From Rikenella microfusus (GTDB lineage: Bacteria > Bacteroidota > Bacteroidia > Bacteroidales > VadinHA17), in NCBI GenBank assembly GCA_020722575.1, contig DYKN01000014.1, positions 1 to 64,000 on the forward strand: DNA of 64,000 nt, read 5' to 3'. Position numbers and translations under genes: made by a program. Below the pieces are notes generated by a model that made no database searches, was not told where the DNA came from, and worked only from the letters and a program-made list of their open reading frames with translations. This document shows, piece by piece, positions 53,319-62,293 of this stretch. The stretch's first letter is position 1. Every line of letters begins with the position of its first letter.

Positions 53319-53807
53319 ATGAAGATTATGAAAAAGTCAATTTTACTTACGGGAATAGCACTGATGATCAGTGCGGCTCTGATGGCTCAGGCTCAGACCA
53401 GGGCACAATCGGGTACAAGGAACCAGGAACAGGTTCAGGTTCAGGAACAGGTTCAACCACAGGTACAGAACCAGGATCAGATTCGTCAACGTGAAAGGAT
53501 TCAGGATCCCGCTGCAACACAGAACCAGACAAGAGACCGCAGTACTGTTCAGGAGCGCAGCAGGATTCAGGATCCATCAACTCACGGTCAGCAGGTTAGT
53601 GAGACCGCAAGGAACACTGAGTCAGGTCCGGGTAAAGGTCAGGTTGTTAGCGAGCAGGCAAGAAACAAAGGTGAATCGCAACAACTGAAGAACCAGGAAA
53701 AGACCTCAGCTAAGAACCAGAAGGGTAATACTATCAGAAGCGCCCGCGGCAATACCATGAAAAATGCCGTAAAGGCACAAAAAGGCGTTGGTACGGGCCG
53801 TAAATAA
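53319..53807 (+). CDS. Secreted Q-rich low-complexity protein (family member 2)
   Basis: 162 aa. Signal sequence (residues ~5-24, ILLTGIALMISAALMAQA) then a long Q/R/E-rich low-complexity region with VQ and RIQD repeats (EQVQVQEQVQPQVQ; RIQDPAAT and RIQDPSTH). The C-terminal part carries NTIRSARGNTM and a basic tail, recalling KQIRSARPDM in the protein at 49459. No known domain. Own promoter (B) and own terminator. The Q-rich repeats are visible in DNA as short CAGGTT/CAGGAA iterations. Function unknown. Confidence 0.72.
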   Translation: MKIMKKSILLTGIALMISAALMAQAQTRAQSGTRNQEQVQVQEQVQPQVQNQDQIRQRERIQDPAATQNQTRDRSTVQERSRIQDPSTHGQQVSETARNTESGPGKGQVVSEQARNKGESQQLKNQEKTSAKNQKGNTIRSARGNTMKNAVKAQKGVGTGRK

Positions 53808-53826
53808 ATTATAAAAATAATTGCAG

Positions 53827-53865
53827 TAATAAACCCCTGTTACCGCAGGGGTTTATTATTTTTTT
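53827..53865 (+). terminator. Rho-independent terminator after the second Q-rich gene
   Basis: TAATAAACCCCTG (53827-53839) pairs with CAGGGGTTTATTA (53846-53858) across a 6-nt loop and runs into a T tract to 53865. Confidence 0.93.
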
Positions 53866-53884
53866 CACCAAACAATTTTATTTC

Positions 53885-53919
53885 TTCATCAAAAATTCAT
53901 TTTCGTAAAAATAAATTTG
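53885..53919 (+). promoter_or_regulatory. TTCAT-box promoter C (DUF4382 gene)
   Basis: TTCAT at 53885 and 53896 (11 bp apart), then TTTCGTAA, then TAAATTTG (53912-53919), an exact -7 element 16 bp after the start of the second TTCAT. TTCATTTTCGTAA is identical in promoters B and C, and the -7 is followed by ATA in both. Confidence 0.58.
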
Positions 53920-53944
53920 ATAAAACCAAAAAACCTGAAATGAG

Positions 53945-54811
53945 ATGAAAAAAATAATTTTTGGATGTCTGGCATTTTCATTAATTTTTGCTGCATGCAG
54001 CAAAAATTATGAAGTTCCTGGACGACTTGTACTGAAAGTGACTGATTGTCCATTCCCTATTAAATATGTTGAATCGGCCACAGTTACAATAACAAAAATT
54101 GAGATCAGGCAGGCCGGAAATTATCGTATAAGAAACAGGTTCTCCTCCTTTCCTGACGATACAGTTGGTAATGAAAGGAATAATCCGTTTATTGTACTAT
54201 CGGAAGATACAATCACCTTTGATCTACTTAATCTCAGGAACGGTATTACGCAGGAACTCCTGAACCTTGAAATTCCGCAGGGTACATACGATTTAATAAG
54301 ATTATATGTAGCAGATGCAGGGTTAAAAATAAAAGAGCATAATTCTCCTTTTCAAACCAAAATTCCGAGTGGTAGCCAGACTGGCATAAAAATCTTCATC
54401 AGACCTCCCCTTGTCGTTGAAGGCGGACTGACCACTGAACTATTACTCGATTTCGACCTTTCAAGGTCCTTTGTTATGATGGGGAATATGCATCATCCTG
54501 CCGGTATTACCGGGTTTATATTCAAACCTGTTATCAGAGCTGTAAATAACTCTACTGCAGGAAGGATTGAAGGGATAGTTAGTGATACTTCCATGGCAAG
54601 ACTGGCAAATGCACAGGTATGGATTGAACAGGATACCATTGTTTCGACAGCATTTACCGATACAACCGGTTACTATGCTATGATTGGAATACCGGCAGGT
54701 ACTTACTCTGCTTATGCAACAAAAGAAAATTACGATACCGTGTGCGTTAAGGATGTAAAAGTAACAGCAGCAAATAGAACTGTGGTGCATTTTGTGCTGA
54801 ATAAGAAATAG
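53945..54811 (+). CDS. DUF4382 domain lipoprotein with C-terminal carboxypeptidase-regulatory-like domain
   Basis: 288 aa. Lipobox FAAC (Cys18) marks a lipid-anchored envelope protein. Residues ~25-200 match DUF4382 (GRLVLKVTDCPFPIKYVESATVTITKIEI, TFDLLNLRNG, IPQGTYDLIRLYV). Residues ~208-288 form a beta-sandwich resembling CarboxypepD-regulatory domains (GRIEGIVSDT, DTTGYYAMIGIPAGTYSAYATKENY). Neither has a known activity here. Expressed from promoter C, so a likely member of the TTCAT regulon of the adjacent two-component system. Confidence 0.86.
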   Translation: MKKIIFGCLAFSLIFAACSKNYEVPGRLVLKVTDCPFPIKYVESATVTITKIEIRQAGNYRIRNRFSSFPDDTVGNERNNPFIVLSEDTITFDLLNLRNGITQELLNLEIPQGTYDLIRLYVADAGLKIKEHNSPFQTKIPSGSQTGIKIFIRPPLVVEGGLTTELLLDFDLSRSFVMMGNMHHPAGITGFIFKPVIRAVNNSTAGRIEGIVSDTSMARLANAQVWIEQDTIVSTAFTDTTGYYAMIGIPAGTYSAYATKENYDTVCVKDVKVTAANRTVVHFVLNKK

Positions 54812-54831
54812 TCAGGATGATTACAGAAAAG

Positions 54832-54859
54832 AAAGGGCTCCGATGCGGGCCTTTTTTTT
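54832..54859 (+). terminator. Terminator after the DUF4382 gene
   Basis: An imperfect GC-rich hairpin (AAAGGGCTCCG pairing with CGGGCCTTT, one bulged C) is followed by eight Ts. Confidence 0.7.
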
Positions 54860-54898
54860 CTTTATTAATAAGATATATAAATGAAGAGTTTCATTCAT

Positions 54899-55726
54899 TT
54901 ATGGAACAAGAGAAGCTGCTCCCAGTATGGTTATATCAGGGTTTGAGGTAACCATAATTTTAAGCTTTTTGAGTGATTCAGGAAATTCGAAATCCTGAAG
55001 GGATGCCATCATACTTTTTTCGAAAAAGGGGTAGGCCTTTGAAATACTTCCTCCAAGAATGATAGCCTGAGGGTCATAGGCATAAGCTACTATTTTAATG
55101 GCGTTTGCGAAGTGCCGGCCAAACTCTTCCCATGCACTGATAGCTGAAGCATCTCCTTCAGTAGCTTTTTCAGCCATCTCACGGGCAGATGTTTTATAAA
55201 AAACATTGAAGAAGTTTCCACTGCAGTAATATTCCAGCGTTTTTCCCATATACGGTATAGGACCAACTTCTCCAGCACCGCAATTAGCACCAATAAAAAG
55301 TTTACCATCAACTATTATTCCCGAACCCAGGCCTGTTCCCATGGCAAGCCCAACTACCGGATCATATCCTTTCGCTAATCCAAAAAAGAATTCACCAAGA
55401 ATAAAACAATTTACATCATTATTTACATAAACCGGAACCTCAAACTCCTTTTCAAGAATATCCTTCAGTTCCACCTTTATCCATGAAGGAATATGAGTGA
55501 CGTTATAAACAATGCCATTATGAATGTCAACTACCGATGGAACACCAATTCCTATTCCTCTAACCTCCGGGTGAAAAACAGAACGAATAAGGGAACTCAA
55601 CTGTGAAAGTGTATCAGTTAGCGAATCCTTATTAATTAATTCATGCTGTTTCTGATTAATTATTCTTCCGTCGTGACAAAGAGCGGTTCGAATATTTGTT
55701 CCGCCCAAATCTACTCCTATTCGCAT
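54899..55726 (-). CDS. ROK-family sugar kinase-like protein
   Basis: 275 aa, at the short end for the family. The ATPase core shows IGVDLGGTNIRTAL (phosphate 1), VNNDVNCFILGEFFFG with the catalytic aspartate, GLAMGTGLGSGIIVDGKL (phosphate 2) and IILGGSISKAYPFF (adenosine). GANCGAGEVGPIPY is in the place of the ROK signature, but the usual CxCGxxGCxE zinc motif is missing. Probably a glucokinase- or N-acetylmannosamine-kinase-like sugar kinase with unknown substrate. No DNA-binding domain, so not a ROK repressor. Confidence 0.87.
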   Translation of the reverse strand: MRIGVDLGGTNIRTALCHDGRIINQKQHELINKDSLTDTLSQLSSLIRSVFHPEVRGIGIGVPSVVDIHNGIVYNVTHIPSWIKVELKDILEKEFEVPVYVNNDVNCFILGEFFFGLAKGYDPVVGLAMGTGLGSGIIVDGKLFIGANCGAGEVGPIPYMGKTLEYYCSGNFFNVFYKTSAREMAEKATEGDASAISAWEEFGRHFANAIKIVAYAYDPQAIILGGSISKAYPFFEKSMMASLQDFEFPESLKKLKIMVTSNPDITILGAASLVP

Positions 55727-55790
55727 ATTGTAACTTTTTATTGCGATAAAATTATTAAAATATTATGAATACTGTGAAAACATTAAATAT

Positions 55791-56171
55791 ATGACCGATT
55801 CAATAAGGTACTTCTACCAGTTCTGCGGTAACAGGAGAAAATTTGCAGATGATCCCTCATCCTGCCCTGTCGATGCCCATTTACTCATATCACTCATAGC
55901 ACCACGCCCTCTCCTGCTCCAGACCGGCAATACAGACTACTGGTCTGATCCGAAAGGTGAATTCCTCGCTGCTGTGGCTTCCAAACCTGTATGGAAACTC
56001 CTCGGGAAAAAAGGACTTGAAACCAGTACAATGCCCTCTGCTGGCCAACCTATCCTTAATGATATCGGCTACTATATGCACGCAGGAGGACATGGAGTAT
56101 TGCCTGGCGACTATGATATCTTCCTTAGATTTATCAGGAAACATTTTTTGAAAGATATTAATATTTATTAA
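55791..56171 (+). pseudogene. C-terminal fragment of a CE15-like glucuronoyl/acyl-sugar esterase
   Basis: 126 aa matching only the last third of a CE15-type alpha/beta-hydrolase. CPVDAHLLISLIAPRPLLLQ, TGNTDYWSDPKGEFLAA and YYMHAGGHGVLPGDYD are conserved blocks, and His101 corresponds to the catalytic histidine. The nucleophile-serine part (GHSRxG region) is absent, and no matching coding sequence lies upstream, where the divergent ROK gene begins 64 bp away. Probably inactive. CE15 enzymes split the ester between lignin and 4-O-methylglucuronoxylan, tying it to the xylan locus. An acetyl-xylan-type esterase is an alternative. Confidence 0.72.
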
Positions 56172-56222
56172 TATCAGACATTTAAAAAAGCTTATTTATA
56201 CATTTTTTTATTAAAGTTCAAT

Positions 56223-56230
56223 TATTTTTG
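56223..56230 (+). promoter_or_regulatory. Putative -7 promoter element for the hybrid kinase
   Basis: TATTTTTG matches TAnnTTTG, 67 bp before the ATG. No clear -33 element. Confidence 0.35.
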
Positions 56231-56297
56231 AAAGTATTATTTTTTATCAGGTTCAAATGTTATTCTATAAAATTAAGGAATCATAAATCTCAAAGCA

Positions 56298-59114
56298 ATG
56301 AAATTTAAAACATTAACAATTTTTTTTATTTTATTGTATTTTCCACTGGTATTTACCACGTATGGTCAGAAAACAGGGAGTTCCTTCGTAAAACCAAAAA
56401 GGATTATCATAGCTTCTGATGATAATTATCCACCATATATATTCAGGGATGAAAAAGGTAATTTGAGGGGAATTCTTATTGATATGTGGGAACTCTGGCA
56501 GAAAAAGACCGGAACCAATGTTGAATGGAAAGCTACTTTCTGGAATGAGGCTATTGAAATAATGAAGTCAGGGAATGCTGATATACTGGAAACTGTTTTT
56601 TATACAGAAGAAAGAGATCAATGGCTCTCATTCTCTAAACCTTATGCAAAAATTCCTGCACCCGTTTACGTACACAGGACCCTGAAAGGAATTGCCGAAC
56701 CGCCCTTATTAAAGGGGTTTACTGTAGGCGCAAAAAAAGGCGATGCCAGCATTGAGATGCTCAATAGACTTGGAGTAAAAGATATAATCATATTTCCCAA
56801 TTATGAATCGATAATAAAAAATGCCGCTAATGGAAACCTGAAGATTTTCACTATCGACGAACCTCCGGCTCTTTATTATATCTATAAATATAACCTCGAA
56901 AAGGAATTTCGGCAAATTGGACCTATATATACTGGAGCTTTTCACCGGGCGGTTCTGAAAGGCAATGAAGATTTACTTGCATTTGTTGAAAATGGATTTG
57001 AATTAATTTCAGAGAGCGAAAAAGAAAAAGTTATTGATAAATGGACAGGCAAGCCTCTACTTACACCAATGTATTCTAAATATATTATCGGGACATCAAT
57101 AATTATATTACTTGCTATTTCTCTCCTGATTATTTTTAATCATTTATTAAGAAAGCAAATAAGGATTAAAACTATTGAACTTAAAAAAGCTCTCGATAAT
57201 CTTAAGCAAGCTGAAGCCCGGTGGAAATTTGCCCTTGAAGGAACAGAACAGGGGGTATGGGATTGGAACCTTGAAACAAATAAGGTCAATTATTCAACTA
57301 AATGGAAACGAATGCTCGGTTATGAGGAGGATGAAATATCTGATTCGTTTGGTGAATGGGAATCCCGGGTGCATCCTGATGACCTGCAGAATGCATGGAA
57401 AGACATTAGAAGGCATCTTAACGGTGAAACTGAGATTTATGGTAATGAACATCGCCTTAGATGCAAGGGAGGAAACTACATCTGGATTTTAGACAGAGGT
57501 AAGGTTATAGAATTCAAAAATAATGGAGAACCACTCAGGATGATTGGTACTCACACCGATATTACTTACCGGAAACTTAATGAGCAAAAACTACTTAAAC
57601 AGGAAGCTATTTACAGATTTCTTTTTGAACACAATCCTGCTCCAATGCTTATTTATGAAAGAGTTACATTTAATATTCTGGCAGTTAATGAAGCATTTTG
57701 CATGGAGTTCGATTTCTCCACTGACGAAGTTCTTAAAATGAAATTAACCGATCTTTGCATTGAGGAGGAAAAAAGGATACTTGTCGATCGGGCATCACGT
57801 CTTAATGGGTATGCGTTTACTGGAGAATGGCATCATTTAAATAAAAAAGGCAAGATAATAACAGTACTTTCTCATTCTCACGATATTGAATTCGAAGGCA
57901 AAAATGCCAGAGTTCTTGCTTTAACCGATATTACTTACCTAAAAACTATTGAAAAAGAACTTATTGAAGCCAAAAATAAAGCTGAGGAGAGCGATAGATT
58001 CAAAACCTCCTTCCTTGCCAATATGAGTCATGAAATAAGAACACCTATGAATGCCATTCTTGGTTTTATGGAATTGCTTAAAAACCCGGAACTTCTACAG
58101 GCAGAAAAGGAAAATTACATCCAGATAATCGAGGAGAGTGGCAAACGACTTCTTACAACAATAAATGATATTATAGAAATATCCAAAATAGAAACCGGAC
58201 TTGTAGAAGTGGAGAGAAAGCCAGAAAATCTGAACAAAATCATTCAATTAAATATCGACCTGTTCAAACCCCTTATTGATGCAAAAGGACTCGAGTTAAA
58301 ACTTAATCTTAATGTTGATAAAGAGCTCGATAATGCAATGACAGACAGATTTAAATTTGAAAGCATTATAACCAACTTATTGAGTAATGCTGTTAAGTTT
58401 ACCAGAGTAGGATTTATTGAAGTTGGATATTATCGGAGCAAAAATTCATTGATTCTTTATGTTAAAGATACCGGAAAGGGTATTCCTCCTGAAAAGCTGG
58501 AGACAATTTTTGAGCCATTCTACCAGGCCGAAATGAATTTCTCCCGAGAACATGAAGGCTCAGGACTGGGACTCACAATTTCAAAAGCCTATGCTGAAAT
58601 GCTTGACGGAACGATAAGGGTTGAATCGGAATTAAATAAAGGTTCTATATTCTGGTTTTCGATGCCGCTTGTATTATCACAAACAGAAAATGTAACCATT
58701 GAAAAGAAAGAAGAAAAAATATATTCAAACCATCTTATAAAACCCGGTAAGATCATTATTGCTGACGACCATAAAGCAAGCCGTCTACTACTGGAAACCA
58801 TACTTAAACCACTCGGACTTCAATGCATCAATGCACCAGATGGCAAGAAAGTTCTGGAGATTCTCGAAACTGAGCCGGATATATCACTTATTCTGATTGA
58901 CATAAAAATGCCAATCATGGATGGGTATGAAACAGTTAAAAAAATAAGAGAAATCAACAAGAATATCCCCATAATCGCCCAGACAGCTTATGCATTCCCC
59001 TCCGATAGAGATAAAGCAATCCATTCTGGTTGCAACGATTATATTTCCAAGCCGGTCATTAGAGATGAACTGATAAGGCTCATTTACAAATATCTTTCAG
59101 TTAAAAGGATTTGA
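56298..59114 (+). CDS. Hybrid sensor kinase: periplasmic SBP-3 domain, TM, two PAS domains, HisKA-HATPase, receiver
   Basis: 938 aa in one chain. Signal peptide (~1-23); solute-binding-protein type 3 domain (~34-250, IIIASDDNYPPYIFRDEKGNLRG); one membrane helix (~260-285, IIGTSIIILLAISLLIIF); PAS 1 (~300-425, GVWDWNLETNKV to THTDITYRK); PAS 2 (~435-555); kinase core with H-box FLANMSHEIRTPMNAILGF, N-box NLLSNAVKF, G1 KDTGKGIPPE and G2 EGSGLGLTISKAY; C-terminal receiver (~815-935) with phosphoacceptor in LILIDIKMPIMDGYE. It probably senses an amino acid- or peptide-like ligand. No output domain, so phosphotransfer to another regulator or an allosteric partner is expected. Confidence 0.94.
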   Translation: MKFKTLTIFFILLYFPLVFTTYGQKTGSSFVKPKRIIIASDDNYPPYIFRDEKGNLRGILIDMWELWQKKTGTNVEWKATFWNEAIEIMKSGNADILETVFYTEERDQWLSFSKPYAKIPAPVYVHRTLKGIAEPPLLKGFTVGAKKGDASIEMLNRLGVKDIIIFPNYESIIKNAANGNLKIFTIDEPPALYYIYKYNLEKEFRQIGPIYTGAFHRAVLKGNEDLLAFVENGFELISESEKEKVIDKWTGKPLLTPMYSKYIIGTSIIILLAISLLIIFNHLLRKQIRIKTIELKKALDNLKQAEARWKFALEGTEQGVWDWNLETNKVNYSTKWKRMLGYEEDEISDSFGEWESRVHPDDLQNAWKDIRRHLNGETEIYGNEHRLRCKGGNYIWILDRGKVIEFKNNGEPLRMIGTHTDITYRKLNEQKLLKQEAIYRFLFEHNPAPMLIYERVTFNILAVNEAFCMEFDFSTDEVLKMKLTDLCIEEEKRILVDRASRLNGYAFTGEWHHLNKKGKIITVLSHSHDIEFEGKNARVLALTDITYLKTIEKELIEAKNKAEESDRFKTSFLANMSHEIRTPMNAILGFMELLKNPELLQAEKENYIQIIEESGKRLLTTINDIIEISKIETGLVEVERKPENLNKIIQLNIDLFKPLIDAKGLELKLNLNVDKELDNAMTDRFKFESIITNLLSNAVKFTRVGFIEVGYYRSKNSLILYVKDTGKGIPPEKLETIFEPFYQAEMNFSREHEGSGLGLTISKAYAEMLDGTIRVESELNKGSIFWFSMPLVLSQTENVTIEKKEEKIYSNHLIKPGKIIIADDHKASRLLLETILKPLGLQCINAPDGKKVLEILETEPDISLILIDIKMPIMDGYETVKKIREINKNIPIIAQTAYAFPSDRDKAIHSGCNDYISKPVIRDELIRLIYKYLSVKRI

Positions 59115-59141
59115 CCGGTAAAAAGATTTCTGTGTATAGTT

Positions 59142-60338
59142 TTACCTGATAGCTTCAATTTCTTTCTTTTCCCTGAAGAAGAAAATGAAGCACAATAGAA
59201 CGGCTGCAGCAATATATGCAGGTACAAACCATATCTTCTGCCATTCGTAGATTTGACCTGTTGAATAATACGAGGTTACAAAGCCTGAGAACCATGTACC
59301 TATAAACATTCCGAGACCATAGGTTACAAAAGTAAAAAGACCCTGTGATGCACTCTTAATCCTGTCGTTCGATTTCTTTTCGGTGTACATATATCCTGTA
59401 ACAAAGAAGAAATCGTAACATACTCCATGAAGAATAATCCCTGTATATAGCATCCAGGCATTGACCCCCATATTGCCGTACGCGAATGCAAGATAACGGA
59501 GCAGCCATGCTGTCATACCGATGATGAGCATGTTCTTTACCCCTATCCTGTTGAATAGGAATGGTATTGCCAGAATAAACAAGGCTTCTGAAATCTGTCC
59601 CATCACCATTTTACCTGCTGCATTTGTCATCCCCGACTGATTCAGATAAAGGTTGGCAAAGCCGAAATAAAAGGAAAGAGGAATACAAACAAATATTGCG
59701 GCAATAAAAAAAATCAGATAAGGTTTATCTTTAAACAGAACAAATGCATCAATTCCAAGAATTGATTTTGCAGTAGAAGGCTCTTTAGCAAGAGGTGGTG
59801 TATCGGGAAGGATAAAGCTATAAAGGCCGAGTGCAGCTGATACAACAGCCGCCATATAAAATGTTCCTGGCGTTTGTTCAATGCCAAGAATGGCAATCAT
59901 AAAGCCTGCTATCACCCAGCCTATCGTTCCAAAAACCCTGACGAGAGGAAATTGTTTGCCTGGATCGCTCATCTGTCGGAATGCCACGCTATTGGAAAGA
60001 GCTATGGTAGGCATATAAGCAAGCGAATACAGAAGTATTACCCAGTAAAATGGAGCATTTGAAGTAAGCTTTGATGCAACAAAAAGCAATATACCTCCAA
60101 TTATGTGCAAAATACCCATCAAGCGCTGGGCGGCAAAATACCTGTCGGCAATCATGCCAACAAAAAATGGGGAGATCATTGTGGCAATCGCAAGTGCACT
60201 GTATGCAGCACCAATCTGAAGCCCTGTAGAACCAAGATATTTTGTCATAAAAGTCCCCATTGTCACATACCATGAACCCCATACATAATATTGAAGGAAC
60301 ATCATGACAGCCAGAAATATTCCTGTCTTTAATTTCAT
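59142..60338 (-). CDS. MFS transporter, nucleoside:H+ symporter (NupG) family
   Basis: 398 aa with about twelve membrane helices. LQYYVWGSWYVTMGTFM and the DRYFAAQRLMGILHI loop match NupG/XapB-type nucleoside permeases; LVRVFGTIGWVIAGF and TYGLGMFIGTWFSG are further conserved blocks. Imports nucleosides with protons, though other substrates occur in Bacteroidota. Convergent with the hybrid kinase; the short GGTAAAA/TTTTACC stem between the two stops (about 59117-59146) may act as a shared terminator. Confidence 0.87.
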   Translation of the reverse strand: MKLKTGIFLAVMMFLQYYVWGSWYVTMGTFMTKYLGSTGLQIGAAYSALAIATMISPFFVGMIADRYFAAQRLMGILHIIGGILLFVASKLTSNAPFYWVILLYSLAYMPTIALSNSVAFRQMSDPGKQFPLVRVFGTIGWVIAGFMIAILGIEQTPGTFYMAAVVSAALGLYSFILPDTPPLAKEPSTAKSILGIDAFVLFKDKPYLIFFIAAIFVCIPLSFYFGFANLYLNQSGMTNAAGKMVMGQISEALFILAIPFLFNRIGVKNMLIIGMTAWLLRYLAFAYGNMGVNAWMLYTGIILHGVCYDFFFVTGYMYTEKKSNDRIKSASQGLFTFVTYGLGMFIGTWFSGFVTSYYSTGQIYEWQKIWFVPAYIAAAVLLCFIFFFREKKEIEAIR

Positions 60339-60722
60339 AAATCAGATTATTAATTGTTTATTAAGCTAATATGAATCTTTTCACATAGTTAGAATATTAT
60401 TTCAAATCTTGCAAGTAAAATTTTCAGCCAGCCCCCTTTCTAAATACAAAAAAATTCATTATTTTGTACATTTATATCTGAAAATAAGATAAATAATTTA
60501 TCCATAAACGTTGCTCAATCAAAAACTTGAATTTAATATGGTAATCTTTACGACAATCACTGACTTACCGAATCATGATTTATCATGAGAAGGCTATACT
60601 TTTCCATACCTTAGCATATGGCGCTGGCAAAACAGTCAAACATAAAATGAAGAAGGATTTCGGAGTAAATTGAAAAACGAATTAATAAATAAAAATTACA
60701 TTGAATAAAAAATTAATAGCGG
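60339..60722. other. Divergent intergenic region (384 bp)
   Basis: Between the MFS gene and the ceramidase-like gene. AT-rich; no exact TAnnTTTG element facing either gene was picked out. Two TCATGA hexamers (60573-60588) separated by 4 bp form a small inverted repeat. No ORF or RNA gene recognised. Confidence 0.5.
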
Positions 60723-62282
60723 ATGAAGAAAATTTTTAAAGTTATTGGAAAGCTGCTTCTTGTTGCGGTTGTTGTGTTGATTGTCACAATGTACTCTAAT
60801 CTTAAAGACAGGAACAAAGGGTATAAAGCCGATATGAAAGTTTTTACAGAATCGGAAGCACCACTCCTGGTTGGTTTTTCTGCAGTAAAGATAACACCGG
60901 AAGTGCCTGACAGATGGACAGACATAGACGACGATGCTGCTTACAGGCCCCATAAAGGCGACACATTTATAGACGGTAACGGAAATGGAAAATTCGATCC
61001 AGTGTGGATTGCAGGTTTTGGACAGGCAAGGGCTGCCAATGGAGTCCACGATGATTTATGGGCAAGAACAATGGTAATTGACAACGGCAAAACACGTCTT
61101 GCATTTGTTGCTCTCGACGCTATAGGTTTCATGAATAATTATGTCATTAACATTAGAAAAAAACTCAATCCCGATCTGGGGATAACTTATCTTATTATCC
61201 ATTCAACCCATACTCATCAGGCGCCTGATTTACTTGGCTTATGGGGTAAATCACCTCTGCAAAGTGGTGTAAATAAAGAATATCTGGAATTTGTTAAAAA
61301 ACAGATAATAGAATCGGTTTCTCAAGCTGTTAAGAATATGAAACAGGCAAGGCTGGAAGTATCAAGAGATATTAATGGAGCTACGTTTCTTTTGACGGAT
61401 ACACGAGACCCACAGGTTTTTGACAGCGGCCTTAGAATCATCAGAGCAGCCTCTACGGAAAAGGATTCAACACTCGGAACCCTTGTGTTATGGGGAAATC
61501 ATCCTGAAACTCTCTGGGGAAAAAACCTTTTGATTTCTTCCGATTTCCCTCATTTCCTGCGTGAATATATTGAAAATGGTATATACAGGAACGATAGCCT
61601 TCTTGTAAAAGGAACAGGAGGAATTTGTCTTTATGTTAATGGCGCAATCGGCGGACTCATGACTACCAGTCCCTCGGTCAAAGTAATCGATCCTATCACC
61701 GGCGAAGAACTACAAGCACCAACATTCGCCAAAGCCGATGCACAGGGAAAGCAACTCGCTATGCTGGTACTGAAGGCTATGAAAAATCCTGAAGTAGTAA
61801 TTGAAAAAGCAGGAATTTCGCTGATTACAAAAACAATAGATCTTCCGGTTCATAATAGATTATTCCGACTGGGAGCTGCACTGGGTATTTTAAACAGGGA
61901 ATTTACGGGATGGATGAAGATGCGCTCAGAAGTTGCAACTTTTAATATCAGCACCCTGTCGTTTGTTACCATCCCCGGAGAGATTTATCCCGAAATAATA
62001 AACGGAGGCATTGAAGCTCCAGAAGGTCAGGATTTTCCTCTCAGCCCCGTGGAAGTGCCGCCGATCAGAGAAATGATGAATGGCAAAATAAAATTCGTGT
62101 TTGGCCTTACTAATGATGAAATCGGATATATAATTCCCAAAAGCCAGTGGGATACACGTAAACCATTCGCATACGGCAAAGAAAAAGCGCAGTACGGAGA
62201 AATAAACTCACTTGGGCCCGAAACCGGACCACTTATACACAATGTGCTAAAAGAGATGCTGGAAGAAATTAATAATAATTAA
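60723..62282 (+). CDS. Neutral/alkaline ceramidase-like N-terminal domain protein, membrane-anchored
   Basis: 519 aa with one N-terminal membrane helix (~6-25, IGKLLLVAVVVLIVTMYS). The zinc-binding motif HSTHTHQAPDLLGLWG and LWGNHPETLWG match the neutral/alkaline non-lysosomal ceramidase N-terminal domain. DGNGNGKFD (~80-88) looks like a calcium-binding loop. The C-terminal immunoglobulin-like domain of true ceramidases is lacking, so the activity could be an amidase or another hydrolase. Sphingolipids occur in Bacteroidota, so turnover of ceramides is possible but not shown. The methyltransferase gene follows by 11 bp. Confidence 0.82.
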   Translation: MKKIFKVIGKLLLVAVVVLIVTMYSNLKDRNKGYKADMKVFTESEAPLLVGFSAVKITPEVPDRWTDIDDDAAYRPHKGDTFIDGNGNGKFDPVWIAGFGQARAANGVHDDLWARTMVIDNGKTRLAFVALDAIGFMNNYVINIRKKLNPDLGITYLIIHSTHTHQAPDLLGLWGKSPLQSGVNKEYLEFVKKQIIESVSQAVKNMKQARLEVSRDINGATFLLTDTRDPQVFDSGLRIIRAASTEKDSTLGTLVLWGNHPETLWGKNLLISSDFPHFLREYIENGIYRNDSLLVKGTGGICLYVNGAIGGLMTTSPSVKVIDPITGEELQAPTFAKADAQGKQLAMLVLKAMKNPEVVIEKAGISLITKTIDLPVHNRLFRLGAALGILNREFTGWMKMRSEVATFNISTLSFVTIPGEIYPEIINGGIEAPEGQDFPLSPVEVPPIREMMNGKIKFVFGLTNDEIGYIIPKSQWDTRKPFAYGKEKAQYGEINSLGPETGPLIHNVLKEMLEEINNN

Positions 62283-62293
62283 ATAAAGGAAAA

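Noticed and set aside
53400..53580. Short CAG-type DNA repeats as a functional non-coding repeat
   Set aside because: They are in frame and explained by the Q-rich repeats of the encoded protein.
60573..60588. TCATGA-TTTA-TCATGA as an operator
   Set aside because: Short, each half is itself a common palindrome, and no promoter element is placed next to it.
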